64,000 nt of DNA from Plantago major (GCA_026545765.1 CM048844.1:67226035-67290034); one strand, 5' to 3'. Shown: positions 11,956 through 25,900, numbered from the stretch's first letter. Notes: generated from the sequence alone by a model not told the origin. Numbers and translations: made by a program.

Positions 11956-13322
11956 TGATGTGCACAAATTATTACTTAGAAAAACCAAGTAGTAAAGCAG
12001 TTGTTATAGACAGACAAAGCTAAACCACATAATCGTTCGCTAAGGAGTTAACTAAGCCACTATAGTGATGCAGAGTAATTACAGAGATGTTTGCAGAAAA
12101 CAACAATTGAAAAGTTGTATTTTTACCCAACTAAACCTAACACAGGAAACAGAAGAAAACTAGCTGGTGATAACCAATGGAGAGAAGAGCGAACACGGTA
12201 GCGATGATCCGGTTATGCTCATTAGAACTAGGGAAATCGTTCATATTGTCACACGGTCGGTGTATAGAAAGCAATCAATCCAATTCAACCAAGTTGTTTT
12301 TCAAAGATTTCAAACTAGAGAAATCGTCAGGTTTGTCTGACCGACGATTCTTAACCAAAATGATTTAGAAGGTTTTAAACTAGCGTATTGGATTGAAGGT
12401 TTTACAAGAATATCAAACTAGACGAACCATTATGAACGAAGATAAACCCTAGATACGAATCTGCATAACAATCACATAACTACTTAGTCCTGGAGAGGTT
12501 TAGCTACTCATACTTGAAGTAAAGACGAAGAATTCATAATCTTGGATATGCAAAGCATAAACATAATGATAATTGCAAGCAAGGGAATACAATTCGACAG
12601 ATGAGTCAAGCACAATTGTATGGAAGCAATAAAGAATTATCAAACTTATTAAGAATTCGATGTCTATGGTTCGTTACAAGAGAAAAACCAAGCTCCAATT
12701 TCAAAAGATGATAAATTAGGGTTCTCGGTCCCCAAATAGAGTTTAGAATAAGTTCTCCCCGAAGTTATGGTGAAAGAAACCTATTTATAAGAGAAAAAAT
12801 GAAGAAAATCCGTCCAGAATTCGGCCAGAAGTCGCCCAGAAAACTCCTAGTAACTTCTCGCATCTGCAAGAAAAATTCCTCGACGCGGCGAGAATGTTTT
12901 TTCCAGCCAGATTCAAATGCTCGTAACTTGTTCTACAGAAGGAATTTTCTACGCTTCAAAAACAAAAGTTATAGCTCTTTGAATTTTCTATGCGAGGCCA
13001 CTAAAATCTGGTCAATCGGACATCGTATGAGAGAGGTATGGCAAATATGGCTAGACTGCTCCTTAAAGTTACATTTTTGCATGTTTCGCTAAAACGGCTC
13101 TCAAATCTTCATCCGAACTCTGAATCGACTTCCGTTTTTGCCGTTTTACTCCAATTTCATGGTCTAGAACCATCGTTTTCACTCCGGTTTTCACCTAAAA
13201 ACACGAAAATCTGCAAAACACCAAACGTAAAAACGCACAAAAAAACACTTAAAAACTATAAACAAAGACTAACAAAGAACGGTAAAATAGACCAAATGAG
13301 ACTCTAAATTATCGTCTCATCA
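11956..13322 (-). repeat. 3' LTR of the GAG-only element
   Basis: It pairs with 15,814-17,195 over its whole length and starts TGATGTGCAC. On the minus strand it is the downstream LTR, preceded by the polypurine tract. Confidence 0.8.
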
Positions 13323-15813
13323 AACTCCCCAAACCGAACATTTGCTTGTCCTCAAGCAAACAAACAAACCTAGACAAAACTAGACTCTAAACCACAAAAC
13401 AAACAAATAAGAAACAAAAGTGTCGAATTTCCAAGTGACCGAATCTACCATTGTAAACATTAAATTCACAAGATGCAAAAGTTTTGTACTCAAACTAACC
13501 TTGGCAGAATAGTACACGGAAAATCAATCAAGATCGTTTCTCAAGTAAATAACACTTAAGTCTAGCTCGCTAGTCCCTCACAGGTGATTGTAATGTAACT
13601 CTCACTCTGTTGGAAGTGTCCAAAAATGTTATAGCTTAAAAGTAAACTAGGAAGGCGACTTTCGTCACAAAGTTGCCTTAGACTATCTTATGCTATTGTA
13701 CTCGTCTCATCAGGTCGAAAGAGACTTTTGGCAGGCGACTTAAATTTCAAAAAATCAAGGACAGATGCTGCTCCCCTTATTCAAGTCATTCATTTCAAAA
13801 TTCAACCACGATTGTACTGTATGTTCAATGCATGGCCTCATTGGGCTCTTTTTATCTCAATCTTTTGCAGGTGTATATTTTATCAAAAGTCCGCACTTTT
13901 GAGCGTGTCAGTTTGGTATACGTGCCATCAACCTCATGGACATGTAGCTTTCCAGCCACGCTGGTATGTGGTAGTATTTGGAACACGCCTAACACGACTA
14001 ACGGTGATCAATTAAGATCACAGATCCACCCTGAGATTCAAATTCAGATAGCTTTGGGAAGCAAAAAACAGACTCTTAGCAAATATGCATAAACAACTCA
14101 AGTAAAAAGTCGCAAAGGTAGAGAGTCTCCTCCCCAAACCTGTTCCTTAGGACGGGTTTGGAGGAGAAAAACCCATAGAAATAAGCATGTCGTTCGTCAT
14201 TCCCAACGAAACTGAGTACACATAAGTATGAAAAGGCGCAAGTAATTCGTAAAAAACTTGCACATCCTAGGAATCACACAATACAATTGCCGGTACAATA
14301 TTTTTTCGTCGGCCCAAGGCTTCTCACAGGCTTTTTGGACTAAAGAGCTACACAGACTTATAATTTACAAGAGAAACAGACTTGTAGCATTTTAAACCTA
14401 CTACACTACTTCCAGCTAATTATCATATAAAACATAAGCATCAAGTAAATTTATCACCTACAATGGACGTTCGACTTGGAAGATAACTCAGACTCACCAC
14501 AAAAATTTTGAAAATAGGCCAAAAATGCAGGCCAAAAGACTCTATCTAAAAAGTTAAGACACAAACATAAACTGAAAAAAAATAAGCACATAAAAGTGGC
14601 TAACATACCACCCCACGTAGACAAATAAGGCACACAGGTCGCAAAAAGATATGCAATCCTATGTGACTCACCGACCACTACTATGAAAGTAATAAAAACA
14701 AACACAAAACACATAAAATCCCTCCCCAAACCTAAACTTTAGCTCGTCTCGAGTTTTAAGTTTAAGCAACTGAAGGAAAAACATATTGCAGTCATGTAAT
14801 AGGTGTAAGACAAGAGAAGGCAAAAGAGACGCCCTTTATTCCTACCTAAAAAATAAAATAGAAAAAATTAAAGAAAACGTACCCCTGGGTTGCCTCCCAG
14901 GAAGCACCTTTTATTATAGTCATTGGCTCGACTTTTGAGAAATGGTGTTATCCATTATCAAATGGGAATGAATCCCTTGCATCATTCCCGGTATACACAA
15001 TATTTTGGGAGCCATTTTTAGCTCCTCTCCTCAAGTTTTCTAACAATTCCATGATTCCCTGCAAACTAAAATTAAACAAATCAGAAAATTCAAAAACTAA
15101 AAAATAATTGTGGGAATCAGAGGGAAAATAAAAACGAGAAATTGGGTCAAAACTCCCTGGGCAGTCCAATGTTTGTGATGGAACTAAGACGTGCGAATCA
15201 CAAGCAGGTAACGGAGTAGAATGTATTTCTTCTTGTTCTGTAGGGACAGATTCGAAAGTTAGCTCAGCAAGGCGGTTTGTCTTCTCACACTCGATGTTCT
15301 CATGCCACAACCTCTCTTTATAAATACAAACCTGCACATCGATAAACTCAAAGAATTGTCCAAGTTCAAACTCATCTATGGGTTGTCTTGCAGCTTTATC
15401 TAACATCACTCTACAACTCTCGGTTAATCCCCAATAGAAACATCATATCCATTCCTCAAGCTCCAACCCAGCATATATGCACTTTTCGTCCAGCTCTAGA
15501 AATCGAAACCATGCTTCGTCAAATCTTTCTCCAGAAAACTGTCGAAAGCTGCAAAGTACTTCCCTCTCTATTTGGCGGATCTGTGCTTTTTCCTTCAGCC
15601 ATTCTCCATAGGGTTTTTATTTTATAATTGGGGATTTGTATGACTTCTCGGTTGTCATAAGTTCCTACACACATAAAGACAGGAAACCACGAGTAGTTCC
15701 GACAAAAAACAAAAACTAGCTAAACAAATAAAAACTATAAACAAACAAAAGAATACGTAAAATACTCCTAAACACTATAGAGGGAGTTAACTCCCCGGCA
15801 GCGGTGCCAAATT
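13323..15813 (-). mobile_element. Internal region of the GAG-only element (fossil)
   Basis: The 2.5 kb between the LTRs carries, on the minus strand near 14,950-15,600, a gag-like stretch of the Athila/Tat kind (a segment like FDEAWFRFLELDE, then MLDKAARQPIDEFELGQFFEF). No protease, reverse transcriptase or integrase motif is visible. The remaining part, 13,400-14,900, is non-coding. The gag is broken in a few places. Confidence 0.55.
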
Positions 15814-17195
15814 TGATATGCTCAAATTATTACTTAGAAAACCAAGTAGTAAAGCAGTTGTTATAGACAGACAAAGCTAAACCACAGAATCATTCGCTAA
15901 GGAGCTAATTAAGCCACTATAGTGATGCAGAGCAATTACAGAGATGTTTGCAGAAAACAAGAATTGAAAGTTTGTATTTTTACCCAAACTAAACCTAACA
16001 CAGGAAAAACAAAAGAAAACTAGCTGGTGAAAACCAATGGAGAGAAGAGCGAACACGGTAGCGATGATCCGGTTATGCTAATTAGAACTAGGGCAATCAT
16101 TCATATTGTCACACGGTCGGTGTACAGAAAGCAATCAATCCAACTCAACCAAGTTGTTTTTCGAAGATTTTAAACTAGAGAAATCGTCAGGTTTGTCAGA
16201 CCGACAATTCTTAACCAAAACGATTTAGATGGTTTTAAACTAGTGTATTGGATTGAAGGTGTTATGAGAATATCAAACTAGACGAACCTTTATGAATGAA
16301 GATAAACCCTAGATACGAATCTGCATAACCATCACATAACTACCGAGTCCTGGAGAGGTTTAGCTACTCATACTTGAAGCAAAGACGAAGAATTCATAAT
16401 CTTGGATACGCAAAGCATAAACATAATGATAATCGCAAGCAAGGGCATACAATTCGACAGATGAATCAAGCACAATTGTATGGAAGCAATAGAGAATTAT
16501 CAAACTTACTAAGAATTCGATGTCGATGGTTCGTTACAACAGAAAAACCAAGCTCCAAGATCAAAACATGATAAACTAGGGTTCTCGGTCCCCAAATAGA
16601 GTTTAGAATAAGTTTTCCCCGAAGTTATGGTGACAGAAATCTATTTATAGGAGAAAAAACGAAGAAAATCCGTCCAGAATTCGGCCAGAAGTCGCCCAGA
16701 AAACTCCTCGTAACTTCTCGCAGCTGGGAGAAAAACTCCTCGCCGCAGAGAGAATGTTTTTTCCAGCCAGATTCAAACGCACGTAACTTTTTTTGCAGAA
16801 GGAATTTTCTCACGTTTACAAAACGAAATTTGTAGCACATTGAATTATCTTTGTGTGGCCACTAAAATCAGGTCAATTGGACATTGTATGAGAGAGTTAT
16901 GGTCAAAATGGCTAGACTGCTCCCTAAAGTTACACTTTTGCAAGTTTCGCTAAAACGGCTCTCAAATCTTGGTCCGAACTCCGAATCCACTTCTGTTTTT
17001 GCTGTTTTACTCCAATTTCATGGCTCTAGAACCATCGTTTTCACTCCGGTTTTCACCTAAAAATACGAAAATCTGCAAAACACAAACAAAAACACCAATT
17101 GTAAAAACGCACAAAAAACACTTAAAAACTATAAACAAAGACTAACAAATAACGGTAAATTAGACCAAATGAGACTCTAAATTATCGTCTCATCA
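15814..17195 (-). repeat. 5' LTR of the GAG-only element
   Basis: This is the second LTR, starting TGATATGCTC and ending ATCA before the GAAGA duplication. The primer-binding-site-like sequence lies at about 15,790-15,812 on the minus strand. Confidence 0.8.
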
Positions 17196-19888
17196 GAAGA
17201 AAGAACAAACAACAAGCAATCTAAATGCCAGGGCTCGAAGAAATCTAACAAGCTAGGAAAGCTAAGTTCGCTGGAAAGTAGACTCAGCAACCTGACAGGT
17301 ATCTGAAAGCACCACGAGGAGCACCAAGGAACACACCAAGAAGGAAAATAGTTCTTGATAATAATGATACTAGTCATTTATCTAGAATTCCTCCTTATGT
17401 TCCTGCTAGACAAAAGCATGTCTCTAAGAAATTCATTCAAAAATGGATTCCTACTGGGTGATACTTTAGTCTACATGGTTCCATTGTTGGAATGCGAACC
17501 TAACTCCATGTTTCCTATTTTGAGCAGAACACTCTAAAGAAGAATCCAACGTGGCATTTTGATAGTGGATGTGGAAAGCACATGACATGAGACAAAGCAA
17601 ATCTGGTTGACTATAGAGTATGTGATACAGGATCAGATATCAGATTTGCCGGAGGAGTTCGAAGTGAATCCAACTGTAGGATTTGGAGATCTAAAATTGA
17701 AGCCCTCACAATCACTGGAGTACTACATGTAGAGGGATTGAAATATAATCTCCTTAGCATGAGACAATTTCCTGACAAGGGGTTCTCAGTGAAGATCAAA
17801 TCCAAATTCTGTAAACTAATTGAGAATGAGTCAAAGTAGGTAGTCATGGTTGCTAGGCGGAAAGGAAGTCTCTACGTTGCTGACTGGGCATCCGCCATAA
17901 CCGAAGAATGCCTCGTGGTGAGTCAATCTGGCTACACTGAAGAAAATTGGCTATGGCACAAAAGGATGAGTAACTTGAATTTCAAAACTCTAAATAAGCT
18001 AGCCAGGAAAGAATTAGCTGTTGGATTACCTAAGATGGCATATAGAAAAGATGGTGCATGCTCAGCTTGCCAATTAGGGAAACAAGCCAAGACATCTTTC
18101 AAGTCTAAAACTAAACATTCCAGTGTGAGGCCACTGCAACTGTTACATATGGATCTCTTTGAGTCCTCAGTAACCAGTTATGCAGGAAAGAAGTATGGTC
18201 TGGTTGTTGTAGATGACTACTCAAGATTCACTTGGGTTGTTTTTCTCAAACAGAAATCTGACGCAAGGGTCGAGATACCAAGCCTGCTGAATAAGCTTGA
18301 AGTGATGAAAAAACGAGAAGGTATCTGTGATCAGAACAGACTATGGTACTGAGTTTGGGAACCAGTAAATAAAAAGAGTTTTGTGCGTACAAAGGTATAC
18401 AACATCAATTATCTTCAGTAAGGACACCATAACAAAATGGTGTTGCTGAAAGGAAGAATAGGACCCTAAAAGAGGCAGCAAGAACAATGCTTGCTGACAC
18501 TTAAATAAGTGAAATCTATTGGGTTGAAACTGTAAATACAGCATGCTACACTCAAAATAGATGTTTGATCAACAAACACCATGATAAGACTCCTTATGAG
18601 TTATTGTTTGGTAGACCCCCTAGTTGACAATGGAAAAGAATATCTTAGAACACTTCAACCAAAGGTAGATGAATGTGTATTTCTTGGTTATTCAATGAAT
18701 AGAAAAGTTTACAAAATCTACAACAAAAGGACACAAAAGATTGAAGAATCTATCCATGTAGTATTCTATGATGGAAACAAGAAAGTACCCATGAATGAAG
18801 AACTCTCATAGAGGTTCAAAGAACTTATGATAAAGGATTCTGAACAAGAATCTCCACAGGTAAATAATTATGTGATTAACTTAGAGGATGAGTCTGACGA
18901 AGAAAGGCAATCTTTGCCAGGTAACAACCAGATGACTCTAAGACATGATGAAGAGTTTCTTATGAGAAATCCAGAAATGGATCAAGCCACTGAGAATCTT
19001 CATTATGAAGAGGTCTCTGAGCAGGAGGTTGCTGTGAATCCTGTCTTAGATACCCAGGACATTGAACAATTGTCAGATATCCCAAGCACATCACAAGTGC
19101 CAGATATCTCAGATACTGAACAAGTATCTTATCATGATCATAATGATACAGAAATGAAAATGATCCTACTTGTTCTAAACCCATTATGAAATGGATAAGA
19201 GATCATCCTGCAAAGGATGTGATAAATCCGTTAGACCAAGGGTTAAGAACTAGGAGACCAATTGCTGAAAATGCAAATTCTCTCTATGGATGTTTCATCT
19301 CAGACATTGAACCAAAGACCAATGAAGAAGCATTAAGAGACCAAGATTAGATCTCAGCAATGCAAGAAGAGTTGGATCAACTTGAGAGAAACAAAGTCTG
19401 GAAACTAGTTCCCTACACTGATGGAATATCTGTCATAGGAACTAAGTGGGTTTTCAGAAACAAGATGAATGAATCTGGTGAAATAACTAGAAACAAAGTA
19501 AGGTTGGTTGCCAAGGGATTCACCCAGACTAAAGGACTAGATTTTGATAAGTCATATGCTAAAGTTGCAAGATTGGATGCAATTAGACTATTTCTAGCCT
19601 TTGCAGCACATAATGACTTTAAAGTTTACCAAATGGATGTCAAGAGTGCATTCCTAAATGGTGAACTTGCTGAGGAAGTCTATGTTAAGCAACCACCTGG
19701 TTTTGAAGTTTTCACAGAAGCAAGATGGTCTATAAGTTTCAGAAAGCTCTATATTATCTTAAACAAGCTCCAAGAGCATGGTATGACACATTGGCTAAGT
19801 ACTTGCTGGGAAGTGGATTCAAGAAAGGAGAAGTTGACAAAACTCTCTTTACATTGAACCATGATGGGAAACTGCTCTTAGTACAAGT
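17196..19888 (+). mobile_element. Old Ty1/copia gag end and pol fragment, unit 2 (fossil)
   Basis: This continues the gag of 10,627-11,955 past the inserted element. It shows the protease motif (DSGCGKHMT near 17,560), GAG-pre-integrase (WLWHKRMSNLNF near 17,950), integrase (GLVVVDDYSRFTWVVFLK near 18,200), acidic linker, and the first half of reverse transcriptase ([19 protein letters not shown] near 19,630). It ends at the same base as the unit 1 copy, just short of the RT catalytic box. It is broken at several points and has no LTRs. Confidence 0.85.
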
Positions 19889-20404
19889 AGACGAAGAGGA
19901 GGAAGGGGACCAGAAAGAATATTGGCCCAATTTGGCAAACAAAAGCTTATAGCTATGGATTCGTCACAGAGTTCTGGAGCTCAAAGCTAGGCAGAATACC
20001 AAGAATTTCTTTAGTATAAAAGAAAAAAGGAAGGAAAGATTCCATCTTTTGCTAAAATAGTAGCAGAAGAATCTGAGGAAAGTCAGATTGACTACATCGA
20101 AAATCGACATCAAGAAGTAATACTTCTACTGGAAAACAGGGATAAGCGATGGGCAAACAACCCCTGGACCTTGATGGCAAGGTATTTGGATAGGGCATCA
20201 TATGCCATAGGATCTTATAAAACAAGATCCTTTTATGAAAATATTTTATCAAATACAGGTTCTTGTGAGATAACACACTTCTCCTCAGGGACATAAAAAG
20301 AAGTTTATAACTTTAGCAAAATTTATATTAAAAAGATTATATCTTCGGAAGAATGGGGAATAGCACTCCTAAGAGAAAGGGAATTTTATTATCCCAACAA
20401 TAGA
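19889..20404 (+). mobile_element. Pararetrovirus-like fossil fused to copia, unit 2
   Basis: This is the second copy of the stretch at 5,363-5,876, joined to copia at the same base. Segments [22 protein letters not shown] and [12 protein letters not shown]-like residues suggest a caulimovirid polyprotein remnant; the family is tentative. It is broken. Confidence 0.45.
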
Positions 20405-20410
20405 AATCCC

Positions 20411-20412
20411 AT

Positions 20413-20450
<38 letters not shown>
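20411..20450. repeat. (TA)n tract before MULE unit 3
   Basis: A TA repeat ending in TGTATGTA abuts the left TIR of MULE unit 3, as in unit 2 but shorter. Confidence 0.9.
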
Positions 20451-20451
<1 letters not shown>

Positions 20452-20745
20452 AAACGCAACACCAAATATTTGCGTACTTACCTAAAATACCCTTAACTCA
20501 AAAAAACTTACAAAATTAACGTAAAATCGAAATAACTCGTTTACACAAACACCATAACATTAACATGCACGATTGAATACAAATTACAACAAAAAACATC
20601 GAAAATTTTTCACAAATTTTTTTTTTTGTGAAAAGTGAAAAAAATTGGGAAATATATATAGAAATTGAAAAATAAAATTAAAAATAAAAAAAATGCCGAG
20701 TTTGACCGGCAAATTTTTTTAAAATTTTAAATTTATTTATTTTGA
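20451..20745. repeat. Left TIR of MULE unit 3
   Basis: It starts TAAACGCAACACC and ends near TTGAATTCGCAAC. It is the inverse of 43,625-43,979 and a direct match to 6,015-6,340, with a short deletion around the CCGG palindrome. Confidence 0.8.
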
Positions 20746-20929
20746 ATTCGCAACTTTATCTTTAATTCGAACTTGAATCGAAATGCTTCTGAATAAAAGG
20801 TTACAACTTGAACAGGGACGAACTTGAATAGAAAATATTACATGCCATGACTATTAACTAGGTAATGGAATAACATCTTGAAAGTGTTCACAAATTTCAT
20901 CGACAATGTCGAATACGTCTTTTTGGCTC

Positions 20930-22546
20930 TGTTGGTCCAGATAACGGCAAAGTAAAAGACTTGGGGGGGGGGGGGTGAATAGTCTTTTAAAACTTTTGTC
21001 GATAAACACAGTTTCTCAGATATCTGTGAAGATATCTGGTACTTAATTTCATAGAGCGGAAGACTTTTCTGTGATAAGTGCACGTGCTCAGCAAGATGAG
21101 TGTAAGTACTTTGCAAGATATGTAAAGCAAGTAATAAACTGCAGAAAGTAAATAACACAAATCTTTTTATAGTGGTATCTGAAGGTGGCGTAATCCTTCA
21201 ACTAATCCACTTCGGCCTTTCTCAGACCTAGAATCCACTAAGACAGATAAATGAGGTAACCTTACAGATATCTTCTCTTGATTCCTAAATACACTAGGTT
21301 CCCAACCAAGTGTTCCCCCTGAGTTATTCCCCGGCTTTCACAGCCAAGTACTTCCTGTACTCAGAAACCTTTTGAGTTGTTCCTTAGTTTCCCAAACTAA
21401 GTACTTCCTATGCTCAATAACCTTGGAGTTATTCCTTAGTTTCCCAAACTAAGTACTTCCTGTACTCCACGCCGTTTAAGGTGTTAGTTAAGGTAAATTG
21501 TCAGGTGAGCTTCTTTAATAACTTGTTCAGTTATTCAGATAGCTCTATGAATCAAGTATACTTAATACACTTTGCAATGTATGGTATCTTGTTCTCTACT
21601 GACCCAAGCCTATGATAAGTGTTCAAGAGAATGAAACTTAGATACGAAATCTTAGTTCAACTCTTTCACAAATAACAATGCTCGTTAAGGATCAGGACAC
21701 TTAGAACTTTTGTGCTACTTAGAATCAAGAGCTTTGGTCGCAACAGAAAGCTTGATGGTAAGTAGTTTGCTTGAGAGAGCTTGTGAGAATATTCAGTATG
21801 TAGTTCTGTGTTGTGTGTGTTCTCAAGCAGTCTAAGTGTTGATATTTATAGATGAATTTGAGTGCCGTTTGAATAGTATCCGTTAGGCTTAAATCAAATT
21901 CAAACTATTGATATCTGAGTATAGTACTGTTGCAGGTTTGTCTTCTTCTTCAGAAGCTACCATTTTTGTTCAGACATTTCTGTCCGCGCATTTAATGCAC
22001 TGTACTATACTTTATCCTGTAGTGCCAACGGAACTATGCAAGCTTTCTGAGGCTTTGCATGTTCTTTTCCAGAGATCATCACTGCTCCAGATACCACTTT
22101 GTTGAAACAACTTGTTATTATATATTTCTTTTTCAGAAGCATATTTTATGTCCAAGGTATTTAAGTGTAGATATCTGGGGGCACTTTCCTCGTTCAGAAA
22201 CCTTTTATTCTCAGATATCTTTTGCAACACTTGTGTTTTGAAACACTTGTTTCTTCAAGATATCTGGACATAGGTATCTGAAAAACCCTTGTCTTTAGCA
22301 ATCTTGAGCAGTCTTCGAATCTTCAAATCCGTTGAACTTTTCCTGCTGGATGCCTTCTTCTTGGTCTTCTTCAGAAAATAAAAATTACATTTCGAGACCT
22401 AACATCCTATACAAGATTTGCTAGACTATCATACTTAGTGAGTTCTTCTTTTACAGTGTTCAAGTGAACCAAGAGTACTAATCACCTTTCTGAGCTAATA
22501 TAAGTCATTAGGTTGCTGCTCAAAATCTAAACAGATATTCCTAATA
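20930..22546 (-). repeat. 3' LTR of nested copia
   Basis: It starts TGTTGGTCCAGATAACGG on the plus strand and holds a G-run near 20,962, a three-copy internal minisatellite (21,321-21,476) and repeated AGATATCTG motifs. Confidence 0.9.
21321..21476. repeat. Minisatellite inside the LTR
   Basis: Three imperfect tandem copies of about 50-55 bp contain CCAAACTAAGTACTTCCT or a close variant, then GAGTTATTCC. The matching array in the other LTR is at about 36,195-36,350. Confidence 0.75.
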
Positions 22547-22562
22547 AATTTCCCCCATTTTG
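22547..22562 (-). other. Polypurine tract of nested copia
   Basis: On the minus strand AAAATGGGGGAAATT abuts the 3' LTR, where second-strand priming occurs in LTR elements. Confidence 0.7.
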
Positions 22563-22989
22563 ATCAGTCAACGATGACTATCTGACCTATTACAAATCTG
22601 GATGAGCAAACAATCCATTACATAATCATTTGAAATGATTTTTCAATTCATATAATTAAGTGCAAAAAGTAAGCATCAACCAAATTACAAGGTGTGATGT
22701 TTGCTGACAAGTTATCTTTTATAGAGAAAGATATCTGAGAGTAAGTTCATCAGATATGTTACAGAGAAAGTTTACAGATAACTTTAGTACATAATACGAT
22801 TTAGCTCAGTCAGTAAGATACAAAAATACCTAGTAAATTAGGACAACAGGAGTAGCCAAGCTCCAACTAGACATCCTAATAAACTAGTCTTCAACACTTC
22901 AAGTCTTCAAAAACAGTTCCATGGGTCAATCTTCAAATTTCCTATCACCAAACCTTTTGATATCATCAGAGTAGTCATAGAGAAGAGTT

Positions 22990-25900
22990 CTGACAATCAT
23001 CTATGTGTCTCTGGCAAATCCACAGACTTCCTTGTAGGTTTTGGTAGGATTTTCCTTGATAAAGTGCTTGACCCACAAATACTTTCCCCATTTCCAGGCA
23101 TGCTCAATTCTGATATCTGATAGCTTGAAGTATTCATAAATGATCTTCAGATATCTGATGTCACCCTTGTATTGATCTTCAGTTAAGTAGAAGGACTCAT
23201 AGGGTTCCACAGCAAGTCTTTCTCTTATGCATGTTCCAATAATGTTGGGAATTCTGTGCACATCACCTGGCTTTCCATAAGGACATACATCAGAGAGGTC
23301 CTTCTTCATGGCTTCTATTCTCTTGATTACTTCAAAATCCAACCAGGCTTTGATGTGGTTGGTGTTAATCAAGATTGGCTTGTCTTTTCTCCATGCCATG
23401 AGCTGTTTATGGATTGGTTCAGAAAATTTTGAGTTTACCAGTAGATGCTTAAGTTCCAGAATCCAGTAGCCATTCTTCTGATTAATGCACCTGTAGACAG
23501 AGGAGTCACTGTTGGTCTTCACATACTCAATCTTGGCTTCTTCAGGCCGGAGTGGTAGTTGAAGTTGTCTTTGTTCAGCTCTCAGTCTGTTCCTCCTTTG
23601 TCTTGAATTCTCCTTTGGGGTAATGCTTGAAGAACCAACCTGGATAGACTTGGTATTTCCAGAGGGTGTTTTAGCTGCCAAAGGCTTTGCAGCTATGGGC
23701 TCAGTTAGGCTATCAATTTTCCTTTTTCTATGAAGAGGAGCTTCATCTTCATCAGTCTCTTCATCATCATCATCAAGATCAATTCTTGTGAGACTTTTGC
23801 AGCCTTCTTCATTGCCCAGGGATTTGATTTGGCCTTCTTCTTCTTCTTCAGAAGATTCATCAATCCCTTTTACTTGTCTTCTCCTTGGAGCCTTGGTATT
23901 CCTTGGAGGTTTCTGTGCTCTGGCCCTTATTGTCATTCCTTGTTCAGGAAGTTGAGTGGTGGCTACTATCTGTAGAGCAGTCTGACTTGAGGAGGGCGAG
24001 GTGGTTGTTCAGATTTTCTTTTGTTTCCTCTTCCTCTTCCTCTCTGAGCATCTTGATATTCTTCCCCCTTAGTCATTGTTGAATGACTAAGAATCACAAA
24101 GGATTCTGAAAGGGAGTTGAAGTTGCCTTGCAGATAGTTGTAAGCAACAACCAACTTTTCCAGATCGGCCTTGAGCTCCTGATTTTGTTTGATAAGACCA
24201 GTATCCTTATCGAGAAGCTACGCCGATGGGCCTTGAACAAAGATATGCTTTTCCAAAGACATAGCACGCCTCTTCAAAGGCTTTTGCAGCCAAGTTTTGG
24301 TCATCATCCCTAACCATGCCTAGATCTTTCTGAGAAATGATCAGACTGGTTGTTCTCTGAGTGATGAGCTCAGTGAAAGTTTTCAATTCTACAGGGACTG
24401 ACGCGGTGGCGGCTTTATCTTGAGAAAACAACTCCTTTTTCAATTTAGCCAGTACTTGATATATGTTCATGTATTCATTGGAGTTGACATTTGGCAGCTT
24501 GCTGAATATTTCAGGAGCAATCAGCTTCCTTTTCAAATGAGAAACCGCTAAATGTTCATTGCGGTGTTCTGCCAATGTCTTGTCTTCTTCATCATCTGAG
24601 ATATCAGTCCAGTGATCTTCATCCTCTTGGACATTTTCATCAATGTTTTCTAGTCCAGCAACCATCTCAGAGATGGGTTTCTTTCCTTTTAGTGAGGAGG
24701 ATGGTACATCTTTTTGGAATGCAGCCTTAGCATCATGCTTGTCACTAGATACTTGCTCAGTATCTAATTCCTCAGCAATTTCCTGAATAGCAAGCTGGAG
24801 TTCTTTCATTTCAGCATAAGCTTCCATTTCCTTGATTATTTGATCTTCAATCTTCTGGAGCTTTGCTTTGGATTCAGCTATCTTTTCTTCCAGTTGAAGA
24901 TGTAGCTGTTGTTCTTCCTCCAACAGTTGTTTGAGTTGAGCAACTCTGGCTTGTGCATCTGATATTTCTGAGTTGTTCCTTCAGAGTGCTCAATACTTGT
25001 TCAGTAGTATTTTTGTGTTGGGGAGTTGGATGATTAGATTTCTGAGGGGATTGTTGTGATGTCCTCTCAATGTGCTTTTCAGCAGCTGAGGCAATATGTC
25101 CTTGTGGAATCCCTCCCGTCCCTGGTGCAGGGGCATCATCATCATCCTTATCATCATCATCCTTTTTGTGATGGACAGAGGGAGGTTCATCAAAGTTATT
25201 CTCATCTATTTCTTCCTCCTCATCATCTTCAGATACAAGATTAATCACTTCAGGAATAGTGATCTTCTGCCCATTAACCTCCTCTTGCTCAGAAGGAATA
25301 AATTGTAGTGTCTGGGGCAGGACTGGCTTGAATGCCATCTACAATCTTGTCTGACCATCAGCCTGATTGAAGGCTTGAATCAACTTGTGTGCCACTTCTC
25401 TGGAGAAATCCTTATGTAATAAAGTCGCAACTTGATACTGTTCCATGGGGAACATTGCATGGATGTAGTTCTCCAAATCAAGAGCCCGTGCTCGTCTCGT
25501 AGGCTGATCTGTGATTCTCAATATTTCAGAGAGATCAGAGCACCTTAACCTCTGCCATTTCTTGAAGCATTGAATGTGCTTTGGCAGGGTATGAGCTTTG
25601 AAGAAGGGAAGTAGGTCCTTTTTTGCATCATCAGGGACCTTCGTGGCACTTGTTTGAGCCTGAAAGAAATAGTTCTGAGTTATATTCAAAACTTGTGTAG
25701 ATATCTGAGTACAAGTGTAGTTAGGTTTCTGAGTTACCTGAATGAGTAAATCAGGCTCAGAGACTTGTACTACTGAGACAGGGGTTGCCTCAGATATCTT
25801 GTTGTGAGGTGGAGACTTGGAAGTCTGGTCCTCATCAACCTTTCTTTTTGCTAGAACCTGAGAATTAAAAACATAACACTTAGGAAATTTTATCAAGAAA

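Larger units (their letters stand above)
11956..17195 (-). mobile_element. Short GAG-only gypsy-like LTR element (fossil)
   Basis: This is a complete 5.2-kb LTR element with a 5-bp target-site duplication GAAGA (11,951-11,955 and 17,196-17,200), inserted into the copia gag. LTRs begin TGAT and end ATCA. Read on the minus strand, a primer-binding-site-like stretch (TGGCACCGCTGCCGGGGA) lies beside the 15,814 LTR and a polypurine tract (GGTTTGGGGAGTTTG) beside the 13,322 end. Only gag-like coding is visible and no pol, as in TR-GAG non-autonomous elements. The LTRs differ by an estimated 5-7 percent by eye, so it is older than the nested copia. Confidence 0.8.

Noticed and set aside
13728-14092. 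Plus-strand open frames in the GAG-only element
   Set aside because: They run against the element's own orientation, have no recognisable motif and lie in its non-coding interior.
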